Position numbers and translations under genes: made by a program | Notes under the pieces: generated by a model | Database searches by the model: none | What the model was told of the DNA's origin: nothing | What the model saw: the letters and a program-made list of their open reading frames with translations, nothing else | In this document: one piece after another, positions 1 to 8,431 of the stretch | Layout of the letters: the number at the start of each line of letters is the position of its first letter | Numbering within the stretch: position 1 is the first letter of the stretch | NCBI GenBank assembly: GCA_964447145.1 | Contig: CAYURW010000001.1 | Location: forward strand, 1-64,000 | Direction of reading: 5' to 3' | DNA: 64,000 nucleotides | Source of the DNA: BRH-c25 sp964447145 | GTDB taxonomy: Bacteria; Bacillota; Clostridia; Lutisporales; Lutisporaceae

Positions 1-420
1 AGCTTGCTGGAGAAGAAGGGCAACGTCCTCACCTTCTCCTTGCCGGAAAGCTTTCTCCCGGTGTATGGCAATGCCGATCAACTGGTGCAGCTTATTTCCA
101 ATCTGCTCAGCAATGCGGGGACACATACAAAGCAGGGCGAAATCTGTGTGAATGCGGAGCAACGAGGTGATCTCGTGGCCGTCATCATAACCGATACCGG
201 CACAGGCATTGCGCCCGAGCTTCTCTCTCGCATATTTGAGAGAGGTGTGACTGACGGCGGCAGTGGATTAGGACTTTCTATCTGTCGCCAGATTGCCCGT
301 GACCACGACGGCGAGATTATGGTTGACAGTGTTCCGGGTGTGGGAACTGCTGTCACCATGATGCTGCCCATATACAGAGAGGAGGACACTCATGCCGAAA
401 GCCAGATTGCTGCTCATTGA
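1..420 (+). CDS. Sensor histidine kinase, C-terminal part
   Basis: This is the end of a membrane-type sensor kinase whose sensor and phosphoacceptor regions lie left of the window. The roughly 140 visible residues are the HATPase_c ATP-binding domain. The N box is LVQLISNLLSNAG, the G1 box is DTGTGI and the G2 box is GGSGLGLSI. The conserved Asn, Asp and Gly residues needed to bind ATP and phosphorylate the missing His are present. The reading frame is open from base 1, so any start drawn inside the window is artificial. Its last 29 bases overlap the response regulator gene, which points to translational coupling and a cognate pair. The signal sensed cannot be told from this fragment. The family is certain, the target is unknown. 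Confidence 0.9.
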   Translation, partial: SLLEKKGNVLTFSLPESFLPVYGNADQLVQLISNLLSNAGTHTKQGEICVNAEQRGDLVAVIITDTGTGIAPELLSRIFERGVTDGGSGLGLSICRQIARDHDGEIMVDSVPGVGTAVTMMLPIYREEDTHAESQIAAH

Positions 421-1060
421 GGATAATCCCCGTATCCAGATTGCAAATAAGGATATGCTGGAGCTTTTGGGCTATGAGGTGTCCATTGCTATGAACCTTG
501 ACGAGGCCAGAGCCTGTCTTTCGGCTAAAACCCCTGATGTGGTGGTTCTGGATATTATGCTGCCCGATGGAAGCGGGCTGGACTTCCTGCAGGAGCTGCA
601 CCAGAACAACAATGTGCCTGTGCTGATGCTGACTGCGCTGGGAACAACCGAGGATACCGTGCGGGGGCTCTCCCTGGGTGCAGACGACTATCTTGCCAAG
701 CCCTACGCCTACCCGGTACTGGCTGCCCGTGTGGAGGCTCTTTTGCGACGGGCGGAGCAAATCCCCGAAAGGCTGACCCGTGACCGCTTATCCCTGGATG
801 TGGCAGCAGGCGTAGCCACCTTAGAGGGAACTGATCTGCTGCTGACCCAAAAGAAGTTTGCACTGCTGTTGATCTTCACGCAGAACGAGGAGCGCTTTGT
901 CAGCTCCGAATACCTATATGAAAAGGTGTGGAAGCAGCCTATGATGGGCAACAGTCAGGCTCTTAAAAAAACTATTTTCAACCTTCGTAAGAAAATCGAA
1001 AACAGTGGGTGGCATATTGAATGGTCAAGGGGCGAGGGCTATTGCTTCCAGCAGGAATAA
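392..1060 (+). CDS. OmpR/PhoB-family response regulator
   Basis: A 222-residue two-component response regulator that should be phosphorylated by the kinase overlapping it. The receiver domain (about 1-120) has the acidic pair E10-D11, phosphoacceptor D54 in VVLDIMLPDG, T81 and K103 (LAKPY). Residues about 130-220 form an OmpR-type winged helix, with the transcription-activation loop and recognition helix near KKTIFNLRKKIENSGW. A GGAGG ribosome site lies 6 bases before the ATG inside the kinase gene. A perfect hairpin at 1141-1184 closes the operon. The regulon is not visible. The downstream surface-protein gene is on the same strand but beyond the terminator. Confidence 0.93.
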   Translation: MPKARLLLIEDNPRIQIANKDMLELLGYEVSIAMNLDEARACLSAKTPDVVVLDIMLPDGSGLDFLQELHQNNNVPVLMLTALGTTEDTVRGLSLGADDYLAKPYAYPVLAARVEALLRRAEQIPERLTRDRLSLDVAAGVATLEGTDLLLTQKKFALLLIFTQNEERFVSSEYLYEKVWKQPMMGNSQALKKTIFNLRKKIENSGWHIEWSRGEGYCFQQE

Positions 1061-1140
1061 ACAATAGTGAATCTTTCCCTCCACCTAAAATGTTAACGGA
1101 TTTTTGAGGTGAAAGTCTTCTTGAAAAGTTACAATAAAAT

Positions 1141-1184
1141 AAAAAGTGGCGAGAGTTACTATTTCGGAACTCTCGCCACTTTTT
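1141..1184 (+). terminator. Intrinsic terminator after the two-component operon
   Basis: A perfect 17-bp stem (1141-1157 with 1168-1184) and a 10-nt loop. The 3' arm ends in five T followed by A-T-rich sequence, and the 5' arm starts with five A, so it could work in both directions. It lies 80 bases after the response regulator stop. Confidence 0.85.
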
Positions 1185-1259
1185 ATTTTGGCCTCTAGTA
1201 AAATATGGTTGGGCTGGGGAATACGATTTGGTAGTTCGTTATTTCAGGAGGTGGTTCAA

Positions 1260-1541
1260 ATGCTATGCCCAAAGCAAGCAGACGGAGAAACCCTAAAGAT
1301 CATTAATGTGGGTGCATTGGATGGGGATACCTTTGGTATTACGCTGGAGAGCGGGCATACCATCCTGCTGGAGCTTGGGGACAGGATTCACGAACCGGCT
1401 TTTGCCGCCCTCATCGAGAGCGGTGATTTCTGCAAACCCCGTACTGACGGTAAGTGCATTTACTGGCCCGGCGGGGCATTCATAACACTGGAGGAGATTT
1501 TAGAGATACTTCTGTCCCCGGGGGATTATGGAAAGAAGTAA
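1260..1541 (+). CDS. Small DUF2442-like protein
   Basis: A 93-residue protein starting at the ATG at 1260, which follows an AGGAGGTGG ribosome site by 6 bases. An in-frame start 38 codons upstream would begin inside the terminator hairpin and is rejected. The pattern of short strands with a central ITLESGHTILLELGD, then a phenylalanine-rich helix and IYWPGGAFITLEEIL, resembles DUF2442-type proteins, which often accompany toxin-antitoxin or DUF4160 genes. No such partner is seen here. No catalytic motif is visible. The family is suggested by eye only and the role is unknown. Confidence 0.6.
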   Translation: MLCPKQADGETLKIINVGALDGDTFGITLESGHTILLELGDRIHEPAFAALIESGDFCKPRTDGKCIYWPGGAFITLEEILEILLSPGDYGKK

Positions 1542-1544
1542 ATA

Positions 1545-1607
1545 CAGCGACTATATGTAGTCGCTGAAAAAACATTGTAGTTTCGGGGCCCTCAGTCCCG
1601 TGACTAC
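1545..1607 (+). other. Two hairpins in the leader of the SLH protein gene
   Basis: Hairpin 1 is a 9-bp stem (1545-1553/1558-1566) with a TATG loop. Hairpin 2 pairs GTAGT (1577-1581) with ACTAC (1603-1607), with an inner CGGG/CCCG. No T tract follows either, so they are more likely leader structures than terminators. No known riboswitch consensus is recognised. Confidence 0.4.
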
Positions 1608-1633
1608 GAGATTTTATAAGGAGGAATAAGCAA

Positions 1634-4600
1634 ATGAAGACAAAGCAAACAGGCAAAATTCTGTCCCTGATGCTGGCGGTGTGCATGGTGTCTACTATGA
1701 TACCTATGGCAGCCTTTGCCGAAGCCGGTGAAATGAACTCCGGCGCAATCTATGGTGTTAGCCCAACTATCGCCGCTTTTGAACCGTTGGATGGGAACAT
1801 TGCCTTGCAAACAGTGAAAACCGGTACATCTGAGGATGAGCTGAACCTGCCGGGTACCCTGGAGGTCACAGTTACCGAAAGTGTCTACGGCATAGAGACC
1901 GAAATCGACTTATCAGGAGAAACTCTGACTACTGTGGCTGTGGCTGACTGGACTGCCGAACAATTGATGCCAAGTATGGTGTCTGCCCTTAGTGGCAGTG
2001 GCGCACAAAAACGCAGCTACAGGCTCTACAATGACAGTGTAAATGCAGGCATGTATGGCTATATGAGAGAAGCTCTTCCGGGGGAGTTTATGGAGAGCCA
2101 CACTAACCTNNNNNNNNNNNNNNNNNNNNNNNNNNNNNNNNNNNNNNNNNNNNNNNNNNNNNNNNNNNNNNNNNNNNNNNNNNNNNNNNNNNNNNNNNNN
2201 NNNNNNNNNGAAATACAAGCAGAAATATTAAATGTAAGCGGCGATGCACTTAGCATTGGAGGCAGCCCTACAGTTGAGATCAGCAGCGGACAAATAATTA
2301 CAAACGCAGATCATGTGGCATATCGCGCAGTAAACAATTTTGGAAACGGTATTTTGAAAATCACAGGAGGTAAGATTTGGGCTACCTTTGGCGGCACACC
2401 GGTGCACAATGATGCCAGTGGCTCAGTAGAGATTTCCGGAGCAGTGGAGATCAAAGCAAAGGACAGCACGCAAAGCGCTGTTGTTATTAAAACCTCTGGG
2501 GCTCAGCTTAAGCTTGGCGGATCACCCGTAATCCAGGGTACCATCAATGCTTGGGTGGGCAAGCTTGAAGTTCCCCATGGGGATGGTTTTAATCCCGGTA
2601 ATAAGCGCTATACACTCACACTGAAGGGTACGCCCGGCGTCCAGGTTGGTGATGTTGCAGTGGATAACGGCAAGAGGTTTATAAGAAATTTCAAGCTCAC
2701 CAATGAAAACCTTTACCTTACCACAACCTCAAGCAGCATTGATCTTCTGGTAACAGACATAGAGCCTTCTCTCGACTATGTTGTCACCGGCAGCAACGGC
2801 ACCTTCTCTGCCTTATACGGCGGAACTGAGGAGGTCCCCAATGCAAGCGGCACCCTTGATGCAGTCATTCAAGGCATCGGTGTTGACGCTATGGGTGATC
2901 CTTGCGGTGTATGGTTTGGCAACAGCAGTACAACCCTTGATATTGGCTCAGGAACCGCAACATTTGAAAATGGACCCGGATTTACCTGGGGGGGGCTTAC
3001 CCTCTATGGGAAGATCACCTCTGCGAGTAATTCCGCTACTGTATGTGTAAAGGGTATAACGATAACAACCAATGCCGACATTACAAACAGCGGCAGCGGG
3101 GATGGAATTACCCTTAAGCCCAACGGAGGGACATTGAATATTACCGGGGGCAGTGTCACAGCAGCAAGTGGCAGCGCAGTATCTAACCTCCTTCCCATGG
3201 GAGGCGGCATTAGCAGCGTGTTGAACATTTCGAGTCCGGCAGTACTAAGCTCAGCAAACTATCAAGAAGGCATAAACGAATTAGCGGGCGGAACGCTTAA
3301 TATTACATTAGGATCAAGTGTAAATATAAATGGAGGTACGATACGCAATACCGGAGGAGGTAACGCCATTTTCTCAAAGGGCAGTATTTCACTGACCGGC
3401 TCCCCCGACATCAATGGTCCTATTCGAGTAGATACCCCTTCTAGAAAGATTAGCGTGGACAACAGCTTCGTGCCTGGTTCCAAATCCTATTCTCTTACAG
3501 TTTATGAGCTGTCCGGCAGTATTCTAGGCGAAGTAGTCGTAGCAGGAGGTGCAGCGTTCATTAACAGCTTTCTGATTACCAATAAGGGATATGACCTTAT
3601 CACAAGTGGGGATGACCTTGTGGCAGCCACAGCTTCCCAAAAAATATCTCTCGTTCCTGTCGCAAACAAAGACTTTGGCTCCGCAATGGTAGGCTATGCA
3701 GCACCATCTGCTTATAGCGTGACGGTATGCAATGGAGGCAATCAAGAGACAGGGGACTTGAGCATTGCGCTTTCCGGTGCGGATGCGGATAGCTTCGCCT
3801 TGTCAAAAACTGAGATTGACAGCATGGGGGTAGATGGCACAGACAGCTTCACAGTTGCACCCAAGGAAGGGCTTTCTGCAAAAGCCTACAATGCTATTGT
3901 TACGGTTTCCGGGGGCGCAGGTATCGCAGCGCGAAGCTTTGCTGTCAAGTTCAAGGTGCTTGCTCCAACTATTACCTTCAATGCAAATAGCGGCATAGTT
4001 ACTCCAGCCACCATGCAGACAGATGCGGCTGGAAAGCTGATAAGCCTGCCCACTCCGACCCGCAGCGGAAGTTATTCCTTTGACGGCTGGTTCACAGCGG
4101 CAAACGGTGGCTCAAAGATTACGACAAACACTGTGTTTAGTGCTGATACAACCATATATGCCCACTGGACATACACAGGTGGCAGTGGTGGATCCGGTGG
4201 CGGTTCAGGGAGCGGCGGCTCTGGGGGTAGCAGCTCAAGCAGCGGTGGCTCCGGAGGCAGCAGCTCAGGAAGTAATATCCCTAGCAGCCCTTCTGGCAGC
4301 GGTACATCCAATAGCGGCACAAGTGTCACTATAAATCCGCCCTCTTCTAATAACCCTAACGCCCCAACACAAGGTGAAATAAGGGTTCATGGCATAACTG
4401 ACAACAATGGCGGTGTCACAGCCGACGTAACAAGTCAAACCATAACTGATGCCTTTGATAAGGTGTTGGAACAGGCAAAGAGGAACGGAAGTGAAAAGAA
4501 TGGGATCTCTCTCATACTGAATGTAAGCACTGGCAGTCAGCATACAAACAACCTTACAGTCAATCTGCCAAAGGAAGTGCTGGACACCATCATTGACAAG

Positions 4601-5599
4601 GGGATTACCAATATTGTCATTGCGGTAAATGGCTTTGATATCGTCATTAGCATGGATTTGGCAGCAGTGAGAGAAATGAATCGGCAAGCGAGAGGCAATG
4701 TAAGTCTTGCCGCCACCCGCATAGATAATGGCACGCTTTCAAGCAATTCCAGAGCCGCTATCGGCTCCCGCCCCGTGTTTGATCTTAAGGTGAACCACAG
4801 CAACAGCAGGAGGGTACAAAGCTTTGGTTCAGGCAGCATATCGGTAACCATTCCTTACACCCTTGGCACAAACGAGCTGGCTGGCAATGTGCAGGCAGTA
4901 TATGTAGATGAAAGCGGAAATGTACACTGGCTGGCAAACTCAGTCTATGACAGTGTGAACAAGGTGCTGCGTTTTTCCACCAACCATTTCTCCACCTATG
5001 GTGTGGGCTATAAACAGGATGTACCTAACTTTACCGATATATCAGCCCACTGGGCAAAGGAAGACATTGCCTTCGTAGCAAATCGCGGGCTGCTTGGGGG
5101 AACATCAGCAGATAGCTTTAGTCCGAATACTGCAATGACAAGGGGGATGTTCGTTACCGCCCTTGGCAGGCTTGCAAATGCCGATGTGAGTGCCTACAAA
5201 CAGAGCAGCTTCAATGATGTAAAAAGCGATGCCTACTACATGGCCTACGTTGAATGGGCAAGCAAAAACAGTATCGTAAACGGTACCGGTAATGGGGAAT
5301 TTGCCCCGGATCAATCAATTACTCGTGAACAGATGGCGGTTATGATGCAAAGCTACGCTAAGGCAATCAGCTTTACACTGCCAAAAGTCCACGGGGAAAA
5401 CACCTTTGGGGACAACTCAAAAATCAGTGCCTATGCCAAGGATGCTGTAAAACAGATACAAATGGCAGGAGTAATCAGCGGAAAAAATGGAAATACCTTT
5501 GATCCACAGGGTACAGCTACCCGTGCTGAGGTTTCAGCAGTGCTGCGGCGCTTTGTGGAATTAACGGTTTCCAGCGATACTGCACAGGCCGGACAATAA
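1634..5599 (+). CDS. Secreted SLH-domain surface protein with InlB-type repeat
   Basis: A large cell-surface protein of about 1321 residues as scaffolded. The order is: signal peptide (1-29, cleavage near AFA-EA); a long beta-strand-rich region with recurring 'LNITGGSVT/LKLGGSP' motifs typical of right-handed beta-helix adhesins (about 160-700); an InlB/Listeria-Bacteroides repeat (about 780-846, with FDGWFTAANGG and TIYAHW); a Gly/Ser linker (about 850-905); a mixed domain; and three SLH repeats (about 1130-1310) that should bind pyruvylated secondary cell-wall polymer. AAGGAGG lies 8 bases before the ATG. The 100-N run at 2110-2209 interrupts the coding sequence, so the true length is unknown. 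Probably an adhesin or S-layer-associated protein; the ligand is unknown. Confidence 0.85.
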   Translation: MKTKQTGKILSLMLAVCMVSTMIPMAAFAEAGEMNSGAIYGVSPTIAAFEPLDGNIALQTVKTGTSEDELNLPGTLEVTVTESVYGIETEIDLSGETLTTVAVADWTAEQLMPSMVSALSGSGAQKRSYRLYNDSVNAGMYGYMREALPGEFMESHTNXXXXXXXXXXXXXXXXXXXXXXXXXXXXXXXXXXEIQAEILNVSGDALSIGGSPTVEISSGQIITNADHVAYRAVNNFGNGILKITGGKIWATFGGTPVHNDASGSVEISGAVEIKAKDSTQSAVVIKTSGAQLKLGGSPVIQGTINAWVGKLEVPHGDGFNPGNKRYTLTLKGTPGVQVGDVAVDNGKRFIRNFKLTNENLYLTTTSSSIDLLVTDIEPSLDYVVTGSNGTFSALYGGTEEVPNASGTLDAVIQGIGVDAMGDPCGVWFGNSSTTLDIGSGTATFENGPGFTWGGLTLYGKITSASNSATVCVKGITITTNADITNSGSGDGITLKPNGGTLNITGGSVTAASGSAVSNLLPMGGGISSVLNISSPAVLSSANYQEGINELAGGTLNITLGSSVNINGGTIRNTGGGNAIFSKGSISLTGSPDINGPIRVDTPSRKISVDNSFVPGSKSYSLTVYELSGSILGEVVVAGGAAFINSFLITNKGYDLITSGDDLVAATASQKISLVPVANKDFGSAMVGYAAPSAYSVTVCNGGNQETGDLSIALSGADADSFALSKTEIDSMGVDGTDSFTVAPKEGLSAKAYNAIVTVSGGAGIAARSFAVKFKVLAPTITFNANSGIVTPATMQTDAAGKLISLPTPTRSGSYSFDGWFTAANGGSKITTNTVFSADTTIYAHWTYTGGSGGSGGGSGSGGSGGSSSSSGGSGGSSSGSNIPSSPSGSGTSNSGTSVTINPPSSNNPNAPTQGEIRVHGITDNNGGVTADVTSQTITDAFDKVLEQAKRNGSEKNGISLILNVSTGSQHTNNLTVNLPKEVLDTIIDKGITNIVIAVNGFDIVISMDLAAVREMNRQARGNVSLAATRIDNGTLSSNSRAAIGSRPVFDLKVNHSNSRRVQSFGSGSISVTIPYTLGTNELAGNVQAVYVDESGNVHWLANSVYDSVNKVLRFSTNHFSTYGVGYKQDVPNFTDISAHWAKEDIAFVANRGLLGGTSADSFSPNTAMTRGMFVTALGRLANADVSAYKQSSFNDVKSDAYYMAYVEWASKNSIVNGTGNGEFAPDQSITREQMAVMMQSYAKAISFTLPKVHGENTFGDNSKISAYAKDAVKQIQMAGVISGKNGNTFDPQGTATRAEVSAVLRRFVELTVSSDTAQAGQ
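2110..2209. other. Assembly gap (100 N) inside the SLH gene
   Basis: Exactly 100 N, a conventional length for a gap of unknown size. It falls in the repetitive beta-helix region, so a collapsed internal repeat is likely. The frame happens to continue across it. Confidence 0.95.
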
Positions 5600-5620
5600 A
5601 CGGCTCCGGAAATAAATAAT

Positions 5621-5658
5621 AGACAAAATAATGCACATTACCGTGCATTATTTTGTCT
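5621..5658. terminator. Bidirectional terminator between convergent genes
   Basis: A perfect 16-bp stem (5621-5636/5643-5658) with a 6-nt loop, A/T-rich at both ends. It serves the SLH gene (+) and the EamA gene (-), whose stop codon overlaps its edge. Confidence 0.88.
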
Positions 5659-6544
5659 ATTTTGCTTCCTCCTTTTGCGTGTTCAATGCTGCAACAGCAG
5701 CCAGCACCAGTAGTATGCCTGTTATTTTGATCGCAGAGACCGGTTCATTGAACATTACAATTCCAACAATGGTGGCAACAACCGGTTCCAAAGTCGCCGT
5801 TATTGAGGCCCGGCCTGTTTCAAGCTGCGTCATTCCTTTTGTGTAGAAAAGAAATGGCAGTACCGTAGCCAGCAGGCTTAACAACACCGCATAATCCCAG
5901 CCTCCGATATTATGAAGCATCATTAAGGTGCCTCCTATATTACCGATCACCGCCAGGAACAGGCTGGCAACAACAAATGTATATAGGGTCACTGTATATG
6001 GATCATACTTTTCAAGTGCATACCTGCCAAAAATACTGTATAGGGCATAGCCAAGCCCTGAGCCTAACCCTGCCAGGATTCCCAATGCAGAGTATTGGGC
6101 GCCTTTGTCCCCGAAGGAAGAGGTTACCATAACGCATCCAACAAAGGTAATGATGAGGGCCATAACCTTCCTTAGGGTTATTTTTTCTTTAAAGAGAAAA
6201 GCGGAAAAAATCATGACAAAGGATGGAGCAGTATATAGAAGTATTGCGGCAACCGAAAGTGATGTCCTGTTAATAGCAATAAAATAGCACCAGTTAAAAA
6301 AAACAAAGCTTAATAAACCGGTGCCAAAAAAATATGGAATATCTTTAAGCTTAACTCTAAGCAGACTTTTATCCTTTACCAGCAGAAACAGGAATATGAA
6401 AATGGCTGAAAACAGGGCTCTTATAGACACCAGGTGAAGTACGCCAAAGCCCAGCATGCTGAGGTGCATGCTGTATATACCGATGGTGCCCCACAAAATG
6501 GCGGCAATTACCACAAAAATAATTGGTAAATACCTCTTATGCAT
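5657..6544 (-). CDS. EamA-family (DMT superfamily) permease
   Basis: A 295-residue integral membrane protein with about ten hydrophobic segments arranged as two EamA halves (about 5-140 and 150-290). The second half has the typical PVVATIVGIVMFNEPVSAIKITGILLVLAA ending, which carries the family's conserved glutamate-proline after the helix. Family members export amino acids, metabolites or drugs; the substrate cannot be read from the sequence. The ATG follows GGAGG by 4 bases. It is 12 bases after the TPM gene, so it is probably the last gene of the ydjI-like operon, although its link to membrane stress is only positional. Confidence 0.88.
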   Translation of the reverse strand: MHKRYLPIIFVVIAAILWGTIGIYSMHLSMLGFGVLHLVSIRALFSAIFIFLFLLVKDKSLLRVKLKDIPYFFGTGLLSFVFFNWCYFIAINRTSLSVAAILLYTAPSFVMIFSAFLFKEKITLRKVMALIITFVGCVMVTSSFGDKGAQYSALGILAGLGSGLGYALYSIFGRYALEKYDPYTVTLYTFVVASLFLAVIGNIGGTLMMLHNIGGWDYAVLLSLLATVLPFLFYTKGMTQLETGRASITATLEPVVATIVGIVMFNEPVSAIKITGILLVLAAVAALNTQKEEAK

Positions 6545-6556
6545 AGATCCTCCACC

Positions 6557-7372
6557 CTAAAACTTCCTTCCTCCGCCTCCGTGGCTCCTGCCGCTGCTTG
6601 ACCTGTGTGTGGTGCTTCTTCCTGAAGAAGACCCGGAAGAAGAGGGTTTTGGTATTCTTCTTGTTGTGACATATTGATTTACCAGGTTGTTTTCAGCTAT
6701 CCCCATGCTTACAATGCTGTTCTTCCGAAATTCAAATACGCCGGGTTTGGGTTTCCCCTTGTATCCACTCTTAGTCAGAGCAAAGAAACCTAACCCGAAT
6801 ATCCCCGAAACAGCGGCTCCTCCCAGGGCTTCCAGCATAGAAAGTGTATTGGCGACAGGTTCGGGTACACTGTATTGTCCCTTTGGGATCCCCTCTGCCA
6901 GGTATTTTGCTGTCGCTTCCAGGAATGCGTCCGCAGCTCCATAATTGTCTCCGGATGTAAGGCCGCCGTCAAAAACTTCGTCTAATACCCTTTCTATCCG
7001 AATATCTGTCAGATACCTTATCCCCACTCCCGAAGTGGATATATATGCCTCCCTGTTATCATAGTCAAGAAGCAGCAGTATTCCGTCCCTATCCTCACCT
7101 ATGCCGTAGCCGTTATAATCAAAATAGTCATCGGCATAATCCCTTGAGCTCTTCCCTCCCGTATCACTTGTAGTAACTATAACTATGTCCATACTGTACT
7201 TTGCGCCCAGAGCCTCAGCCTTTTCGTTCAGGCTTGCCGCTTCCTCCCCGCTAAAAAGACCGGCCTGGTCCGCCACCAGTGCCTTATCGGAATATACGGT
7301 GCAGGTCATTGCAATTACAGTCAATACAGCCAGGAATACTGATATGAATTTCCTATAATCTTTCTTTACCAT
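6557..7372 (-). CDS. TPM-domain membrane protein, YdjH-like
   Basis: A 271-residue protein with an N-terminal hydrophobic segment (about 7-27), a TPM (YgcG) domain (about 31-155, with AGLFSGEEAASLNEKAEAL and GILLLLDYDNREAYISTSG), a second membrane segment (about 180-200) and a low-complexity Ser/Gly/His/Arg tail. TPM domains are extracytoplasmic and common in membrane quality-control or photosystem-repair proteins. It overlaps the upstream zinc-ribbon gene by 7 bases. In Bacillus subtilis YdjH works with YdjG to tether YdjI and PspA to the membrane, and the neighbours here match that set. The assignment rests on domain and context. Confidence 0.82.
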   Translation of the reverse strand: MVKKDYRKFISVFLAVLTVIAMTCTVYSDKALVADQAGLFSGEEAASLNEKAEALGAKYSMDIVIVTTSDTGGKSSRDYADDYFDYNGYGIGEDRDGILLLLDYDNREAYISTSGVGIRYLTDIRIERVLDEVFDGGLTSGDNYGAADAFLEATAKYLAEGIPKGQYSVPEPVANTLSMLEALGGAAVSGIFGLGFFALTKSGYKGKPKPGVFEFRKNSIVSMGIAENNLVNQYVTTRRIPKPSSSGSSSGRSTTHRSSSGRSHGGGGRKF

Positions 7373-8418
7373 ATCATAAGCCCCCCTATCAGCGCCAGCG
7401 CAAATACAGCCGCAGCCAGCATCCCCGAAGTGATACCAAGCTTTTTGCTGTCAACCGGCAATTCACCATAGGCATTTCCATTCTGACCGTTTACTGCGTA
7501 TATATATGTTTTCCCTTTGTATTTATAGGTCAATATCCATGCAGGAAGCAGGGTATAATCCCAGCCCTTTATGGATATGTCCATATCGCTTTTGTCCATT
7601 TTGACTCTGTCATAGCTTCCGATGGATTCCCGAAGCAATGCCGTGGTGTAGTTCTTTGCCCTCTCCTCTATGGTGGGCTGTACTTCATCCTTGCCTATAT
7701 CGTACTTTTCGGCAAAAAAACCGCTTAAATAGGACATTGAAAAATCTGAAGCCCTTGATTCGTCATAGGGAGAAATGGAATTCAGGAGCCCCTTGTCAAT
7801 TTTCCTCATTGCCGGCTCGTGCATGCGATCAACCTCTATTTCTCCCTGCCTTTCTATTTTATAATCGCTATGCTCCGTATATTCTATGTCCCCGGCTCTC
7901 CATATCCTTGTATTTGTACCTACCCCCGAATAGTCAATGTCAGCCCTGACGTCGGCCATCCAATAGGGTATGTAGACCCCGGTTATTTTTTCTAATTGCG
8001 AGTTGCTGTAGAACTCCCTGGGAACAAACCTTTTGGATTTTGCCCAGGATAAGAAGCTTTGCACCGCCTTATCCCTGTCATATGCAAAGGGGATTATCTT
8101 TGTAGGCTTGAACTCCCCCGTAAGCCTGTCAGTTAAAAGCACCGGCTCATGACAATAATAGCAGAAGGTGGCTGATGTGGTTTCCTCCGTAACCACCTCG
8201 GCACCGCAGCTATTGCATAAATATCCTTTTACATGGCCCGCTCCCTTATCCCCGGCCTCTGCATGACCGGCGGCCTTTTCCTCCATCCTTCTGCCTGCTT
8301 CCTCCAACTCAACCTCTGTGAACTCGCTTAAACAGAATTCGCATTTTGACTTCTGCAATCGAGGGTCAAATTTCAACCCTCCTCCGCAATTTGGACACTT
8401 GTAGCTGCTTACTGACAT
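7366..8418 (-). CDS. Zinc-ribbon membrane protein, YdjG-like
   Basis: A 350-residue protein with two N-terminal four-cysteine ribbons (C8, C11, C26, C29 and C68, C71, C86, C89). A long soluble region (about 100-320) follows, then one C-terminal membrane helix (about 331-348). The annotation name for such proteins is often 'TFIIB-type zinc ribbon'. The order SPFH gene, this gene, TPM gene, with a 13-base gap and a 7-base overlap, matches the ydjGHI part of the Bacillus pspA operon, although the internal gene order differs. Likely role: membrane platform for the SPFH protein. No enzymatic motif is seen. Confidence 0.8.
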   Translation of the reverse strand: MSVSSYKCPNCGGGLKFDPRLQKSKCEFCLSEFTEVELEEAGRRMEEKAAGHAEAGDKGAGHVKGYLCNSCGAEVVTEETTSATFCYYCHEPVLLTDRLTGEFKPTKIIPFAYDRDKAVQSFLSWAKSKRFVPREFYSNSQLEKITGVYIPYWMADVRADIDYSGVGTNTRIWRAGDIEYTEHSDYKIERQGEIEVDRMHEPAMRKIDKGLLNSISPYDESRASDFSMSYLSGFFAEKYDIGKDEVQPTIEERAKNYTTALLRESIGSYDRVKMDKSDMDISIKGWDYTLLPAWILTYKYKGKTYIYAVNGQNGNAYGELPVDSKKLGITSGMLAAAVFALALIGGLMIW

Positions 8419-8431
8419 TCTTCACACCTCT

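Noticed and set aside
1146..1259. Extended N terminus of the DUF2442-like protein
   Set aside because: It would begin within the terminator stem, and a good ribosome site supports the start at 1260.
1542..1633. Known riboswitch upstream of the SLH gene
   Set aside because: The two hairpins do not match any riboswitch core I recognise (c-di-GMP, SAM, cobalamin, glycine).
4072..4329. Antisense proline-rich frame opposite the Gly/Ser linker
   Set aside because: It is the mirror of a low-complexity GGC/AGC repeat and has no start signal.
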